Below are positions 35,022 to 45,365 of a stretch of 64,000 nucleotides of DNA, piece by piece. The notes under the pieces were generated by a model, which was given only the letters and a program-made list of their open reading frames with translations, did no database searches and was not told the DNA's origin. Origin of the DNA: Exiguobacterium sp. 9-2 (lineage in GTDB: Bacteria > Bacillota > Bacilli > Exiguobacteriales > Exiguobacteriaceae); contig NZ_CP142850.1 in NCBI RefSeq assembly GCF_036287235.1, positions 2,063,127 through 2,127,126 of the forward strand, read 5' to 3'. The stretch's first letter is position 1. Each line of letters starts with the position of its first letter. The position numbers and the translations under genes are program-made.

Positions 35022-35648
35022 TTAATTCGGAAAGTATTTCCGAATAAAGGCAAAGACGTCTGAAGCAATGATTTGTTTTCCATATTCAGCGACAGGATGA
35101 ATCGTTTGTTCGCTGAAATGAAGATATTCGGCAATTAAACTCATGACATTTTCTTGTGCTTCTACATTCACATCATCTTCGAAATGAACATGTAGTAGAT
35201 AGAGTCCATCCTTTTGGTAAAGCGCTGTTTCAAGTTCTGCGAAGACAGGAGCATTCGCATATTGACTAAGCGCAATGATATGCTCGAAATCATGAGTTTC
35301 GAATAAGACATCCTGGCTTAATTCTGTATCTTTATCTTCTGTCTCAGACATCGCTGATCGTAAAAGTGAATCGAGTTCGTCTTCATCGACTTGCTCACCA
35401 TCGACTGCATTTTTTGCGATCGTTACAGTGACTTCAAGACCTTTTTCAAAAGCTTGCACTTGTATCCATAGTGGACCTTCGAAGGAGATGGACTCTTTTT
35501 CATTCGCTTCGTCCATCATCTGCCAGAATAACTGTTCTCCCCGTTCCCGATTATACCAAATCTCATCTCGGGCAAAACCACGGCGTTCGATGTCAGTATA
35601 AGTGATGAAGAACTTGACCGTATTGTCATTAACGCGTTCGATTTTCAA
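35022..35648 (-). CDS. mecA: Adaptor protein MecA
   Basis: A 208-residue ClpC adaptor. The N-terminal substrate-binding domain begins MKIERVNDNTVKFFITY and carries RGFARDEIWYNRERGEQLFW. An acidic linker follows, then the C-terminal ClpC-binding domain. MecA presents the competence regulator ComK and other proteins to ClpCP and controls other Clp-linked processes. I start at TTG 35648, eight bases after AAAGGAG, which matches the family N-terminus; the GTG at 35657 abuts the ribosome site. Confidence 0.94.
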   Translation of the reverse strand: MKIERVNDNTVKFFITYTDIERRGFARDEIWYNRERGEQLFWQMMDEANEKESISFEGPLWIQVQAFEKGLEVTVTIAKNAVDGEQVDEDELDSLLRSAMSETEDKDTELSQDVLFETHDFEHIIALSQYANAPVFAELETALYQKDGLYLLHVHFEDDVNVEAQENVMSLIAEYLHFSEQTIHPVAEYGKQIIASDVFAFIRKYFPN

Positions 35649-35780
35649 TCTGTCCACTCCTTTCTTCTCGTTCCTTATCTAGAATACGAACGAGGACATG
35701 ACTTGGATTCACACTTTCGAATCCGAAGGATATATTTCTATTCCTTTGTTATCTTTATTTTAACCTTTTTTATCGGTAAC

Positions 35781-35816
35781 AAAAAGCACACTGCTCACGA
35801 AGCAGCGTGCTTTTTA
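35781..35816 (-). terminator. spx terminator
   Basis: AAAAAGCAC-CTGCT pairs with AGCAG-GTGCTTTTT just past the spx stop. Confidence 0.87.
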
Positions 35817-35819
35817 AAA

Positions 35820-36218
35820 TTACTCGTTTACAAGACGCTGTGCTTCCAAAAGTTGGAATGTACGCACCTTGCGTGGTAAGAATCGACGGATTTCATCCTC
35901 GTTATATCCTACTTGAAGACGTTTTTCGTCAATCAAAATCGGACGACGCAATAATCCAGGATATTCTTGAATTAAATCGTATAGGTGCTGCAACGATAAG
36001 TTTTCAACGGAAACATCGAGTTTCGAGAAGACTTTTGAACGCGTTGAGATAATCTCGTCCGTTCCATCTTCCGTCATTCGAAGAATCTGTTTGATTTCAT
36101 CGAGCGATAATGGTTCTGAAAAAATATTACGTTCTACGAACGGGATTTCATGTTCTTCAAGCCACGCGCGTGCTTTCCGACAAGAAGTACAACTTGGTGA
36201 AGTATAGAGTGTTACCAT
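35820..36218 (-). CDS. spx: Transcriptional regulator Spx
   Basis: A 132-residue ArsC-fold protein with the redox switch C10-T-S-C13 ([12 protein letters not shown]) and the conserved R92-P-I block. Spx binds the RNA polymerase alpha C-terminal domain and redirects transcription under thiol stress; its level is set by ClpXP with SpxH. I start at ATG 36218 after GGGGGAGG; the longer frame to 36257 has no ribosome site. Its degradation adaptor spxH and the related mecA are encoded within 7 kb. Confidence 0.94.
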   Translation of the reverse strand: MVTLYTSPSCTSCRKARAWLEEHEIPFVERNIFSEPLSLDEIKQILRMTEDGTDEIISTRSKVFSKLDVSVENLSLQHLYDLIQEYPGLLRRPILIDEKRLQVGYNEDEIRRFLPRKVRTFQLLEAQRLVNE

Positions 36219-36360
36219 TGAAAAACATCCTCCCCCTGATTTAACATCATTTAACACCTAAGTGAATACATAGATATCGATGATGGTTCTATTACTTGAC
36301 AGTTTACATCTAATAAAGCAGAAAACCTAGCTTTTTTATAAAGATGAAAGAACTTTTCGT

Positions 36361-36400
36361 AAAAAAGCTTGTTAAAGCCACCACGTGGCTTTAACAAGCT
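36361..36400. terminator. Terminator overlapping the stop of the 45-residue gene
   Basis: AGCTTGTTAAAGCCAC and its complement form a 16-bp stem with a 3-base loop, with six T on the minus strand. The stop codon of the small gene lies in the first arm. Confidence 0.88.
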
Positions 36401-36528
36401 GGCGTGTGATCAAATGGCTGAGAAATCGTTTCTTTTGCTTTAGGAAGTTTCATTTCTTTTAGTTTTTTCTCTAAAATATCCCGCAAAAGGCGCTTCTTCA
36501 GCTTTTTCTTTTTGTCACGTTCTTTCAT
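36391..36528 (-). CDS. Small basic protein (45 residues), unknown
   Basis: An open frame of 45 codons starting MKERDKKKKLKKRLLRDILE and ending ISQPFDHTPAC. About a third of the residues are Lys or Arg, and the first 30 would form one basic amphipathic helix. GGGGTG lies 8 bases before the ATG, and a 16-bp terminator starts within the stop codon, which supports a real short gene. I do not recognise it. Small basic helices of this kind are seen in RNA-chaperone-like Fbp proteins, but no link can be shown. Confidence 0.55.
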   Translation of the reverse strand: MKERDKKKKLKKRLLRDILEKKLKEMKLPKAKETISQPFDHTPAC

Positions 36529-36751
36529 ATTCCGACACCCCAATCGGTCCGAAACAGAACTAACAACCTACGAAAGCAAAATAATCATCTTCTACATTAG
36601 TAATTATACCACGTATATCAAAAATCTATTCCTACTTTAAACAATTAAATATGTGAGATTGTCGATTAAGTAATGAAAAATAGTTGCAATTTCTTTCAAT
36701 TTTCTGTAGAGTGTATAGAAATATCAACGCTCAGGAAGGAGTTTTTCATTC

Positions 36752-37285
36752 ATGTCATTAACACTCGTCACTATTCTCGATCATCCGATCGCTCAAAAAT
36801 ATTTATCCCGTTCTGGCTTGAATCATGCGATTTCAGTAGCTGAACGCGCTCTGACGCTCGCTACGAAGCGAGGTTTAGATGCGGATACAGCTACGAAAGC
36901 TGCACTCCTCCATGACATCGGGCATTACGAATGGTATACCGATGGCACTTGGAACTATGATCTCTATCGTCAAAATGATATTCATGCCATTAAAGGGGCT
37001 GAACGCGCCCATAAACTTTTGATTCGCCTTGGTGAAGAACCAGCACGCGCCAAAGAAATCGCACTTGCCGTTCTCTTGCATACGGATTCGTATCTTCCAC
37101 CTGGTGCAATCAACCGGACACCACTTCAACAACTTGTGCACGATGCGGATACGCTAGAAGAACAACCAGGCGGACTACATCACTATGAAAAAATCGATTT
37201 TGATGAAGCCATGCGCCGTCTTGATGCGATTGATTCTGTCGTTCATCGCTTCGCGCATCTTCCACGAATTGCATCAGAAAATTAA
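36752..37285 (+). CDS. HD-domain phosphohydrolase
   Basis: A 177-residue HD-superfamily protein. Metal ligands are His at NHAISVAERA, the HD pair in LLHDIGHYEW (about 52-61), His in VLLHTDSY and Asp in VHDADTLEE. Single-domain HD proteins hydrolyse nucleotides or phosphoester second messengers; the substrate is unknown here. The absence of a synthetase domain argues against a full stringent-response enzyme. The ATG at 36752 follows AGGAAGGAG. The stop overlaps the left arm of the terminator. Confidence 0.8.
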   Translation: MSLTLVTILDHPIAQKYLSRSGLNHAISVAERALTLATKRGLDADTATKAALLHDIGHYEWYTDGTWNYDLYRQNDIHAIKGAERAHKLLIRLGEEPARAKEIALAVLLHTDSYLPPGAINRTPLQQLVHDADTLEEQPGGLHHYEKIDFDEAMRRLDAIDSVVHRFAHLPRIASEN

Positions 37286-37320
37286 AAGGCATTTCCACGA
37301 TCAACGTGGAAATGCCTTTT
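37284..37320. terminator. Bidirectional terminator, HD gene and oppF
   Basis: AAAAGGCATTTCCACG pairs with CGTGGAAATGCCTTTT around a 5-base loop. Confidence 0.9.
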
Positions 37321-37331
37321 GTTTTAAACAA

Positions 37332-38285
37332 TTATACGAGTTGCGCTTGATATGCTTCCAGTTCTGCATCCGTCATCGAAACAAAATGACCTGGTTCGAT
37401 TTCACGAAGTGGTGGAATGCTTGAATCTTCATCTGATTTACCAACAGGTCCACTCGTCGGACGATCATAAACGATCCGCTTACGTGTACGCTCGTGCTCT
37501 GGATCCGGAAGAGGAATCGCAGACAAGAGCGATTTCGTATAAGCATGGACCGGATTCTCATATAAGCGATCCGCACTACATAGTTCAACGAGGTGACCTT
37601 GGTACATAACACCGATACGATCCGAGATATATTTTACCATCGATAAGTCGTGGGCGATGAACAAGTAAGTCAAACTACGGTCACGTTGCAGTTTTTTCAT
37701 CAAGTTGACGACCTGCGCTTGAATCGATACGTCAAGTGCCGAGATTGGCTCATCCGCGATGATGAAGTCCGGTTCTACAGCAAGCGCACGCGCGATTCCA
37801 ATCCGTTGACGCTGACCACCCGAGAACTCGTGTGGGTAACGGCTCGCATGTTCTTTCGTCAAACCAACTGTTTCGAGTAAATCGTACACACGGTTATTCC
37901 GCTCGTCTTTCGACTTTGCTAGACCATGAATATCAATTCCCTCAGCGATGATATCACCGACTGTCATCCGTGGGTTAAGTGACGCATAAGGGTCTTGGAA
38001 AATCATTTGCATCGCACGGTTGAACTTCAGTTTATCTTTACGCGACTTTTTACCATGAACGTTTTCACCTTTGAACATGACTTCGCCGTCTGTCGCCTCA
38101 TACAATCCGATGATTGAGCGACCAGTCGTTGATTTACCACAACCCGATTCACCTACAAGACCAAGTACTTCGCCTTCATAGATATCGAATGATAAACCAT
38201 CAACCGCTTTAACGACACGTCCGCGTCCAATGTTGAAGTGTTGCTTCAAGTTTTTTACTTCAAGTAATTTATTACGGTTTTCCAT
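37332..38285 (-). CDS. oppF: Oligopeptide ABC transporter ATPase OppF
   Basis: A 317-residue ABC ATPase: Walker A GESGCGKST at 45-53, signature SGGQRQRIGIARAL at about 155, Walker B FIIADEPISALD, and the C-terminal oligopeptide-transporter domain (HPYT-like VHAYTKSLLSAIPLPDP). It pairs with OppD to power peptide import. The ATG shares one base with the oppD stop (TAATG), so the two are translationally coupled. It is the last gene of oppBCDF. Confidence 0.93.
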   Translation of the reverse strand: MENRNKLLEVKNLKQHFNIGRGRVVKAVDGLSFDIYEGEVLGLVGESGCGKSTTGRSIIGLYEATDGEVMFKGENVHGKKSRKDKLKFNRAMQMIFQDPYASLNPRMTVGDIIAEGIDIHGLAKSKDERNNRVYDLLETVGLTKEHASRYPHEFSGGQRQRIGIARALAVEPDFIIADEPISALDVSIQAQVVNLMKKLQRDRSLTYLFIAHDLSMVKYISDRIGVMYQGHLVELCSADRLYENPVHAYTKSLLSAIPLPDPEHERTRKRIVYDRPTSGPVGKSDEDSSIPPLREIEPGHFVSMTDAELEAYQAQLV

Positions 38286-39358
38286 TATTTCAGACCGCCT
38301 TTCAGAAGCGATTTCGCGAATACGCTATCTGGGCGGTATTTCAACGCCAGATCCCGAATTGCAAGTGGTGGCTCAACATACGGTGCTTGTGGGTGGAGCA
38401 ACCATGTCGCCGCTTCGTGAGTATCTGTAATTTTGAAGAAAGGAGGTTCTTTTTCAAAATCAATCTTCATTGCATATTTATTTCGTGGTGCAAACGCGTC
38501 ACCGACTGGTGGATGAAGTAAGTTAGGTGGTGTTCCTGGAATCGCCGGTAAATCTTGTGAACGGTCATCCGATGGACGTGGCATTGAACCAAGGAGTCCC
38601 CAAGTATATGGATGACGTGGCTCGTAGAAAATCTCATCGACTGTACCCTTCTCAATCAATTTACCTGCATACATGACCGCTACACGATCGGCCATGTTCG
38701 CTACGACGCCTAAATCGTGCGTGATGAAGATTATCGCTGTACCCGTTTTTTGTTGAATGTCTTTCAACAACTCGAGGATTTGCGCTTGAATCGTAACATC
38801 GAGTGCTGTCGTCGGCTCATCGGCAATCAAGACTTTCGGATTACAAGCAAGTGCGATTGCGATGACGATCCGTTGACGCATCCCACCAGACAATTGGTGT
38901 GGATATTGTTTCAGACGTGCTTCTGGGTTTGGAATCCCTACAAGCGTCAGTAATTCAAGCGTACGTTTTTTAGCAGCATCACCTGTCAATCCTTGGTGAC
39001 GTTTTAAACCTTCGGCAATCTGTTTGTAGATCGTCATTGTCGGGTTAAGTGATGTCATTGGATCTTGGAAGATCATTGCGATATCACGACCGCGTACTTT
39101 TTGCATTTCTTTATCGGAAAGCTTAACCAAATCGCGACCTTCGAATAAGATCTCACCTTTTGTGATTTCACCTGGCGGATTTGGAATCAGACGCATGATG
39201 GCTTTTGAAGTAACCGATTTACCAGAACCGGACTCACCAACGATTGCGAGTGTTTCACCTTTTTTTAAATCGAACGATACTCCGCGGACGGCTTGAACCG
39301 TCCCGGCGTACGTATGGAAAGCGACATTCAGGTCGCGGACTGACAAGATTGTTTCCAT
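38285..39358 (-). CDS. oppD: Oligopeptide ABC transporter ATPase OppD
   Basis: A 357-residue ABC ATPase: Walker A GESGSGKSV at 41-49, signature LSGGMRQRIVIAIAL, Walker B VLIADEPTTALD, and the OppD/DppD C-terminal domain with RHPYTWGLLGSMPR. Compared with typical OppD the C-terminal tail is about 20 residues longer (EPPLAIRDLALKYRPD). Cysteines that would hold an iron-sulfur cluster in some OppD proteins are not present. The ATG at 39358 follows GAGGAG. Confidence 0.93.
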   Translation of the reverse strand: METILSVRDLNVAFHTYAGTVQAVRGVSFDLKKGETLAIVGESGSGKSVTSKAIMRLIPNPPGEITKGEILFEGRDLVKLSDKEMQKVRGRDIAMIFQDPMTSLNPTMTIYKQIAEGLKRHQGLTGDAAKKRTLELLTLVGIPNPEARLKQYPHQLSGGMRQRIVIAIALACNPKVLIADEPTTALDVTIQAQILELLKDIQQKTGTAIIFITHDLGVVANMADRVAVMYAGKLIEKGTVDEIFYEPRHPYTWGLLGSMPRPSDDRSQDLPAIPGTPPNLLHPPVGDAFAPRNKYAMKIDFEKEPPFFKITDTHEAATWLLHPQAPYVEPPLAIRDLALKYRPDSVFAKSLLKGGLK

Positions 39359-39390
39359 TTTGGATGAGCTCCTCTCTAATCTAATATTTG

Positions 39391-40422
39391 TTAGCGACGT
39401 AGACGTGGATCGAACGCATCACGTAATCCATCTGCCAACATGTTGAAGCTGATCATGAGGAGTACGAGCACTGTCGATGGAACGACGAGCAAGAAAGGAA
39501 ACGTCTTAAGTTCTTTGTACCCTTCATTGATCAGTGTACCAAGCGACGGTTGCGGTGGTGCAAGCCCAAGACCGATGAAGCTTAGGAAAGCTTCGAAGAA
39601 GATTGCCCCAGGAATCGTGAACATGAGCGAGATGATGATTGTACCCAAGGTATTTGGAATCAAATGTTTGAAGACTAAACGTGCGCTAGAAGCACCAAGT
39701 GTACGTGCTGCGAGAACGAATTCTTGGTTCTTTAGTTTCAGGATCTGACCACGAACGAGTCGACTCATCCCGATCCAACCAGTAATCGTCATCGCGAGGA
39801 TGATCGTCGTGATTCCTGGTTCAAGAATCAAGATGAAGAGGATGATCAGGATTAAGTTCGGTACCCCTGTCAGGATTTCCGCGATCCGTTGCATGATATT
39901 ATCGACGCGACCGCCGTAATAAGCTGAAATACCACCGTATGTGACACCGACGAGAACGTCAATAAGCGCTGCCATCAAACCGATGAAGAGTGAAATTTTA
40001 GTCCCTTCCCAGACACGTGACCAAAGATCACGACCAAGGTGGTCCGTACCAAACCAATAATTTTCTTTTACTTGTTTTTGTTTATAAAAATCGATTGGTG
40101 TCTCACCAAGTGTTGCCATACCATCAAAGCCAGCCCACTCTAATCCTGTTACTTTAGGTGGAAGTTTAGCTTGAGTGATTGTTTGGGTATAAGCATCTTT
40201 ACCAGAGATTGCAGGACCCGCTAATGACATGATGGCAATCACGATGATCAAGACAAGAGAAATGATCGCTGCTTTGTTTTTACGCAAGCGCATCCAAGCA
40301 TCCTGCCAAAAGTTTAAGCTTTTACCGGCAATTCGTTCACCGGCTTGTTCATTGAACTCAACTTGTTGAAATAACGATGAATCGAACTGTTCCGCTTTTG
40401 CATTTGAATTTTGTTCAGCCAT
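39391..40422 (-). CDS. oppC: Oligopeptide ABC transporter permease OppC
   Basis: A 343-residue permease. A hydrophilic N-terminal tail of about 35 residues precedes the first membrane helix (AAIISLVLIIVIAIMSLAG), then a large outer loop containing the GTDHLGRDLWSRV block, then five further helices with the EAA motif VLAARTLGASSARLVFKHLIPN that docks to the ATPases. The ATG overlaps the oppB stop by one base (TAATG). With OppB it forms the pore. Confidence 0.93.
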   Translation of the reverse strand: MAEQNSNAKAEQFDSSLFQQVEFNEQAGERIAGKSLNFWQDAWMRLRKNKAAIISLVLIIVIAIMSLAGPAISGKDAYTQTITQAKLPPKVTGLEWAGFDGMATLGETPIDFYKQKQVKENYWFGTDHLGRDLWSRVWEGTKISLFIGLMAALIDVLVGVTYGGISAYYGGRVDNIMQRIAEILTGVPNLILIILFILILEPGITTIILAMTITGWIGMSRLVRGQILKLKNQEFVLAARTLGASSARLVFKHLIPNTLGTIIISLMFTIPGAIFFEAFLSFIGLGLAPPQPSLGTLINEGYKELKTFPFLLVVPSTVLVLLMISFNMLADGLRDAFDPRLRR

Positions 40423-41348
40423 TATTTACTACCCCCCAAACGAATCCGTGGATCAACGACACCGTATAGCAAGTCGACGATTAAAATCATGAGAATGAAG
40501 ATTGCCGAGAAGAACAGCGTCGTACCCATGATAACTGTATAGTCATTTTGTGTGATTGACGATACGAACAACTCACCAAGCCCAGGTACAGCAAAGATTT
40601 TTTCGATGACAAATGTACCTGTGATCAATGCAGCAGTCATAGGTCCAAGAATCGTAATAGCAGGAATCAATGCATTCCGAACCATGTGTTTCCAAGTGAT
40701 CGATTGACCATCTAGGCCTTTTGCTTTAGCTAACGTGACGTAATCCTGACCTGTAACCTCAAGCATTTCCGTCCTTACGAATCGGGCAATCGAGGCGGTG
40801 ACCCCAAGAGACAACGAAATCGTTGGTAGAATCGTATGCGCCGGACTTTCCCAGAACGCTACTGGCAAAGCGCCCCATTTCACGCCGACATAATACTGAA
40901 GGAGTGAGGCGAATACGAAAGATGGTACTGAAATCCCGAGAACCGAGATGAACATTGCTCCGTAGTCGACAACTGTGTTGTGACGAAGTGCAGCAACTAC
41001 ACCAAGTACGAGACCTAAGAGTACACCAAGTACGAGTGCTTGAACTCCAAGTTGAGCCGATGGTCCAATTCGTTCAGAAATTAAATCTGTAACTGGACGG
41101 CTGTCATATTTGAACGATACACCAAGGTCTCCTTGGAATAAGTTAACCATGTACGCTGCATAGCGTTGTGGTAGTGGATCATTCAAATTGTACTTATCCC
41201 GAAGGATATTCAACTGTTCAGGAGAAAGTTTCTCCTGGTTCTGGAATGGTGAACCTGGTAGCAGATCCATCAGGAAGAAAGTGAACGAAGCGATGAGTAA
41301 AAACGTCAATACGCCGTAAACCAGGCGTTGAGCTAAATAACGGCCCAT
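40422..41348 (-). CDS. oppB: Oligopeptide ABC transporter permease OppB
   Basis: A 308-residue permease with six membrane helices, the first at 9-30 (LVYGVLTFLLIASFTFFL), and the EAA loop YVTLAKAKGLDGQSITWKH-type motif at about 205. I start at ATG 41348, eight bases after AGGGGGTG; the frame is open further upstream to 41432 but without a ribosome site. It is first in oppBCDF, separated from oppA by 333 bases that hold a terminator and a separate promoter. Confidence 0.93.
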   Translation of the reverse strand: MGRYLAQRLVYGVLTFLLIASFTFFLMDLLPGSPFQNQEKLSPEQLNILRDKYNLNDPLPQRYAAYMVNLFQGDLGVSFKYDSRPVTDLISERIGPSAQLGVQALVLGVLLGLVLGVVAALRHNTVVDYGAMFISVLGISVPSFVFASLLQYYVGVKWGALPVAFWESPAHTILPTISLSLGVTASIARFVRTEMLEVTGQDYVTLAKAKGLDGQSITWKHMVRNALIPAITILGPMTAALITGTFVIEKIFAVPGLGELFVSSITQNDYTVIMGTTLFFSAIFILMILIVDLLYGVVDPRIRLGGSK

Positions 41349-41681
41349 AAGATGGCACCCCCTATAAAGATTTTCTGTTTTTTTCGAAACATCAATAAAA
41401 TCAGTATGACCCACAATTGTCGGAACATTCAAGAATTTTGTTATAAAAATTTAAAATTCTTTTTAATTGTGCTTTGATTCGATGTTCGATCAGACGCTTT
41501 TTTTAATGTCGTCCAATAGTCAGAATTTTTCGTTTGATTCCATTATACTTTGCTAACAAAGTAATTAGAACCATTTTTTTACGAAAATTTCACATTTCCG
41601 CTAAAAATGAGTTTCCGTTCATTCAAAGTAGTATAAAACAGGAGCGCACCCGAACTGACTTAGGGACGCTCCCGTTCTCGA
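41349..41681. other. oppA-oppB intergenic region
   Basis: These 333 bases contain the oppA terminator (41636-41676) and, on the minus strand, a perfect -10 TATAAT at 41547-41542 with a weak -35 TTCTAA (41570-41565). It would give oppBCDF its own transcript with a leader of about 190 bases. The rest is AT-rich with no gene or recognisable RNA element. Confidence 0.5.
41636..41676 (-). terminator. oppA terminator
   Basis: On the minus strand GGGAGCG-TCCC pairs with GGG-TGCGCTCC and is followed by TGTTTT. It may reduce read-through from oppA into oppBCDF. Confidence 0.7.
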
Positions 41682-43295
41682 TTACTTCACATCAACATAT
41701 TTGTATTGGAAATCTGCTCCGAACAATTGACGGTTGAAATCTTTAACCGACGGACGGCTCAAGTATGCAGAACCAGCTTGATAGATTGGTGCGATGGCTT
41801 GATCTTTTTCAATCAATTGTGCCTCAGCTTGTTTGAACAAATCCAAACGCTTCGTCAAATCTGACTCGTCGTTTGCCGCGTTTAATAATTTATCATACGC
41901 AGCTGATTTGTACTTCACGTCATTTTGGCTGTTCGTTGATTCAAAGATGGAAAGGTTAGACATTGGATCTTGGTAATCCGGACCCCAAAGTGAGTAAGAA
42001 ACTTGGTAGTCTCCTTTTGTTTCAAGATCGAGTTTGTTCTTGAACGGCTGTTGCTTGATCGAAACCGTGACGTTCGGCAGATTCTTCTCGATTTGACCTT
42101 TCATGTACTCACCGATTTTCTTCGCATCTTCACTATCGAACGAAAGCAATTCAATCGTCGTTTTCTTATCGCCGTTTGCTTTTTTCCAAAGATCTGCCGC
42201 TTCTTTTCCATCACGGTCGAACCAGTTAATGTCGCTCGTGTAGTCTTTGCCCGATGCATCTTTAACAAATTCTTTAGGAATGAAGCTTGTTGTTGGAATC
42301 GAACCGTTTGCTAGAAGTGTATCCGTGATACCTTTTGGATCGATCGCACGAGCGATTGCTTTACGGGCATTGACATCTTTCATCGTTGCATCTTCGTTAT
42401 TGAATTTCAAGTAAGCGATCGAAGAACGAAGCGCTGTCTTGAATTCAGGTTTCGATTTGTAAGCTTCAACTTGCTCTGAAGTTAAAACTGCGTAATCGAC
42501 ATCGTTTGAATCGTAGAGGTTTACTACTGTTGACGTATCTTTAACGACACTGATCGTGACTTCGTCGAGTTTGACAGCATCTTTATCCCAGTAGTTATCG
42601 TTTTTCTTCAGAACACGTTTTGAATCCGTTTTCCAAGATTCCCAAACGAAAGGCCCGTTATAAAGCAATTTTTCTGGTTTAAGCGAGAAGTCTTTCTCGT
42701 TTTTCTTGTAGAAGTCTTCACTGATTGGTGTATACGTACCGAACGATGTCAGTGAGAGGAAATACGGAGCTGGACGCTCGAGTTTTACTTCTAACGTTTT
42801 ATCATCGATCGCTTTAACGCCGAGTTCATCAACAGGTTTTTTACCTTGCGTGACATCAGAGCCGTTTTTTAACGTGTCAAAGATGTATGAGTAACTAGAA
42901 CCTGTTTTTGGATCAGCAGCACGTTTCCACGCAAATTCAAAATCTTGTGCTTTGACGGGTGAACCGTCTGACCATTTCGAATCACGAAGTGTGAACGTAT
43001 ACGTCAAATTGTCGCTTGAGATATCTGTTTTTTCTGCAAGTGCTGGAATGGCTTTTCCGTCTTTGTCTAAACGATAAAGACCTTCCATCGTGTTTCCGAT
43101 CATGTTGAAAGCGACGGAATCTGTAGCTTTTGCTGGATCCACTGTCGTGATATCCGAAGTGTCCGTTAAACGTAGATTTTTCTTGCCGTCTGTCGAACCT
43201 GAATCTTTGTCTCCACCACCTGTCGAACATCCAGCAAGCACTGCGCTTCCTGCAAGCATGACTGATAAAGCGAGACCGACTGTTTTTTTCTTCAT
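41682..43295 (-). CDS. oppA: Oligopeptide-binding lipoprotein OppA
   Basis: A 537-residue family 5 solute-binding protein. A lysine-rich signal ends in the lipobox LAGC (Cys23), then a Gly/Ser/Asp-rich linker and the binding domain with NTMEGLYRLDKDGKAIPALA and WSDGSPVKAQDFEFAWKRA, standard for OppA. It captures peptides outside the cell for the OppBCDF transporter. The ATG at 43295 follows AAAAGGAG. Two further paralogues follow across trpS. Confidence 0.93.
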   Translation of the reverse strand: MKKKTVGLALSVMLAGSAVLAGCSTGGGDKDSGSTDGKKNLRLTDTSDITTVDPAKATDSVAFNMIGNTMEGLYRLDKDGKAIPALAEKTDISSDNLTYTFTLRDSKWSDGSPVKAQDFEFAWKRAADPKTGSSYSYIFDTLKNGSDVTQGKKPVDELGVKAIDDKTLEVKLERPAPYFLSLTSFGTYTPISEDFYKKNEKDFSLKPEKLLYNGPFVWESWKTDSKRVLKKNDNYWDKDAVKLDEVTISVVKDTSTVVNLYDSNDVDYAVLTSEQVEAYKSKPEFKTALRSSIAYLKFNNEDATMKDVNARKAIARAIDPKGITDTLLANGSIPTTSFIPKEFVKDASGKDYTSDINWFDRDGKEAADLWKKANGDKKTTIELLSFDSEDAKKIGEYMKGQIEKNLPNVTVSIKQQPFKNKLDLETKGDYQVSYSLWGPDYQDPMSNLSIFESTNSQNDVKYKSAAYDKLLNAANDESDLTKRLDLFKQAEAQLIEKDQAIAPIYQAGSAYLSRPSVKDFNRQLFGADFQYKYVDVK

Positions 43296-43567
43296 CGGTA
43301 AGTCATCTCCTTTTCAATTTCCAAGTTGCCATAATGCCTATGACATCAATAACGTCCCGTCGAAACTGCAATGTATTCCCCAAAATGCATTGACCTAGTT
43401 TCAAAAACTTAAACGAAGTGATAAATTGATTTTATGTGAGAATAGCATTAACGTCAAGTGAATAGTCACACTATTTGCTATTTTGCATCATTCGTTTGTT
43501 ACCGATTCGTAACAGCATTAAAAGTTTCGTATACTAAGAATATCTATGTACGTAAAGGGGGATTTTC

Positions 43568-43948
43568 ATGCGATCGACGTATTTCCGACCGGTCATCATT
43601 GCGGTCGTTCTTGTTCTGCTTTATACGATTTGGGCGACTATGACGGATTCAACACACAGCATCTTGTATCATCTGTCTGGTGGTTTATTCATAGCAGGAT
43701 TCTTGTTAGTTGCAGTAGGATTCTTCTCGAATATGTCTGCTAACGGTTTCTTCCGTGGCATGACAGCTGGATTCAAAAAGCAGCGGGAAGCGAAGTTGCG
43801 AGAGATTGATGGCGATTATTACGAAGATGAAGACGAGGAGGAAGAAGTGCTTCGCAAAAAGCAACGCCGTGCTTCAGCACGGACGAAACCCTATGTCTCA
43901 AGCGGTATCATCTTCATTGTCGTCTCACTGATCATCTCATATTTTTAA
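43568..43948 (+). CDS. Small membrane protein (DUF3899-like)
   Basis: A 126-residue protein with three hydrophobic segments: about 9-23, 35-53 and 110-125. A charged cytosolic loop with an acidic run (EDEDEEEEV) precedes a basic patch. It resembles the DUF3899 group of uncharacterised Bacillales membrane proteins; that assignment is tentative. The ATG at 43568 follows AAAGGGGG. It lies between oppA and the trpS T-box and diverges from oppA. Confidence 0.6.
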   Translation: MRSTYFRPVIIAVVLVLLYTIWATMTDSTHSILYHLSGGLFIAGFLLVAVGFFSNMSANGFFRGMTAGFKKQREAKLREIDGDYYEDEDEEEEVLRKKQRRASARTKPYVSSGIIFIVVSLIISYF

Positions 43949-43959
43949 ACGAAATCAAC

Positions 43960-43988
43960 GTGACGCTCTACCTAAGGTATGGTAAACT
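43960..43988 (+). promoter_or_regulatory. Predicted trpS promoter
   Basis: GTGACG (43960-43965), a 17-base spacer and TAAACT (43983-43988) lie directly upstream of the T-box leader. Confidence 0.55.
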
Positions 43989-44017
43989 CAAGCTAATCAA
44001 ACAAGAAAACACGACGA

Positions 44018-45264
<1,247 letters not shown>

Positions 45265-45279
45265 TTCGTTCTCCGCGCG

Positions 45280-45308
45280 AAAGACCGGGATGTTCCGGTC
45301 TTTTTTTA
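45280..45308 (+). terminator. trpS terminator
   Basis: AAAGACCGG and CCGGTCTTT stem with seven T. Confidence 0.88.
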
Positions 45309-45320
45309 TATATCAATCAC

Positions 45321-45358
45321 AAAAAAACGACTTCCGAATCAAATCGGAAGTCGTTTTT
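45321..45358 (-). terminator. Terminator of the second oppA
   Basis: AAAAAACGACTTCCGA pairs with TCGGAAGTCGTTTTT, directly past the stop. Confidence 0.88.
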
Positions 45359-45365
45359 ATTTTGC

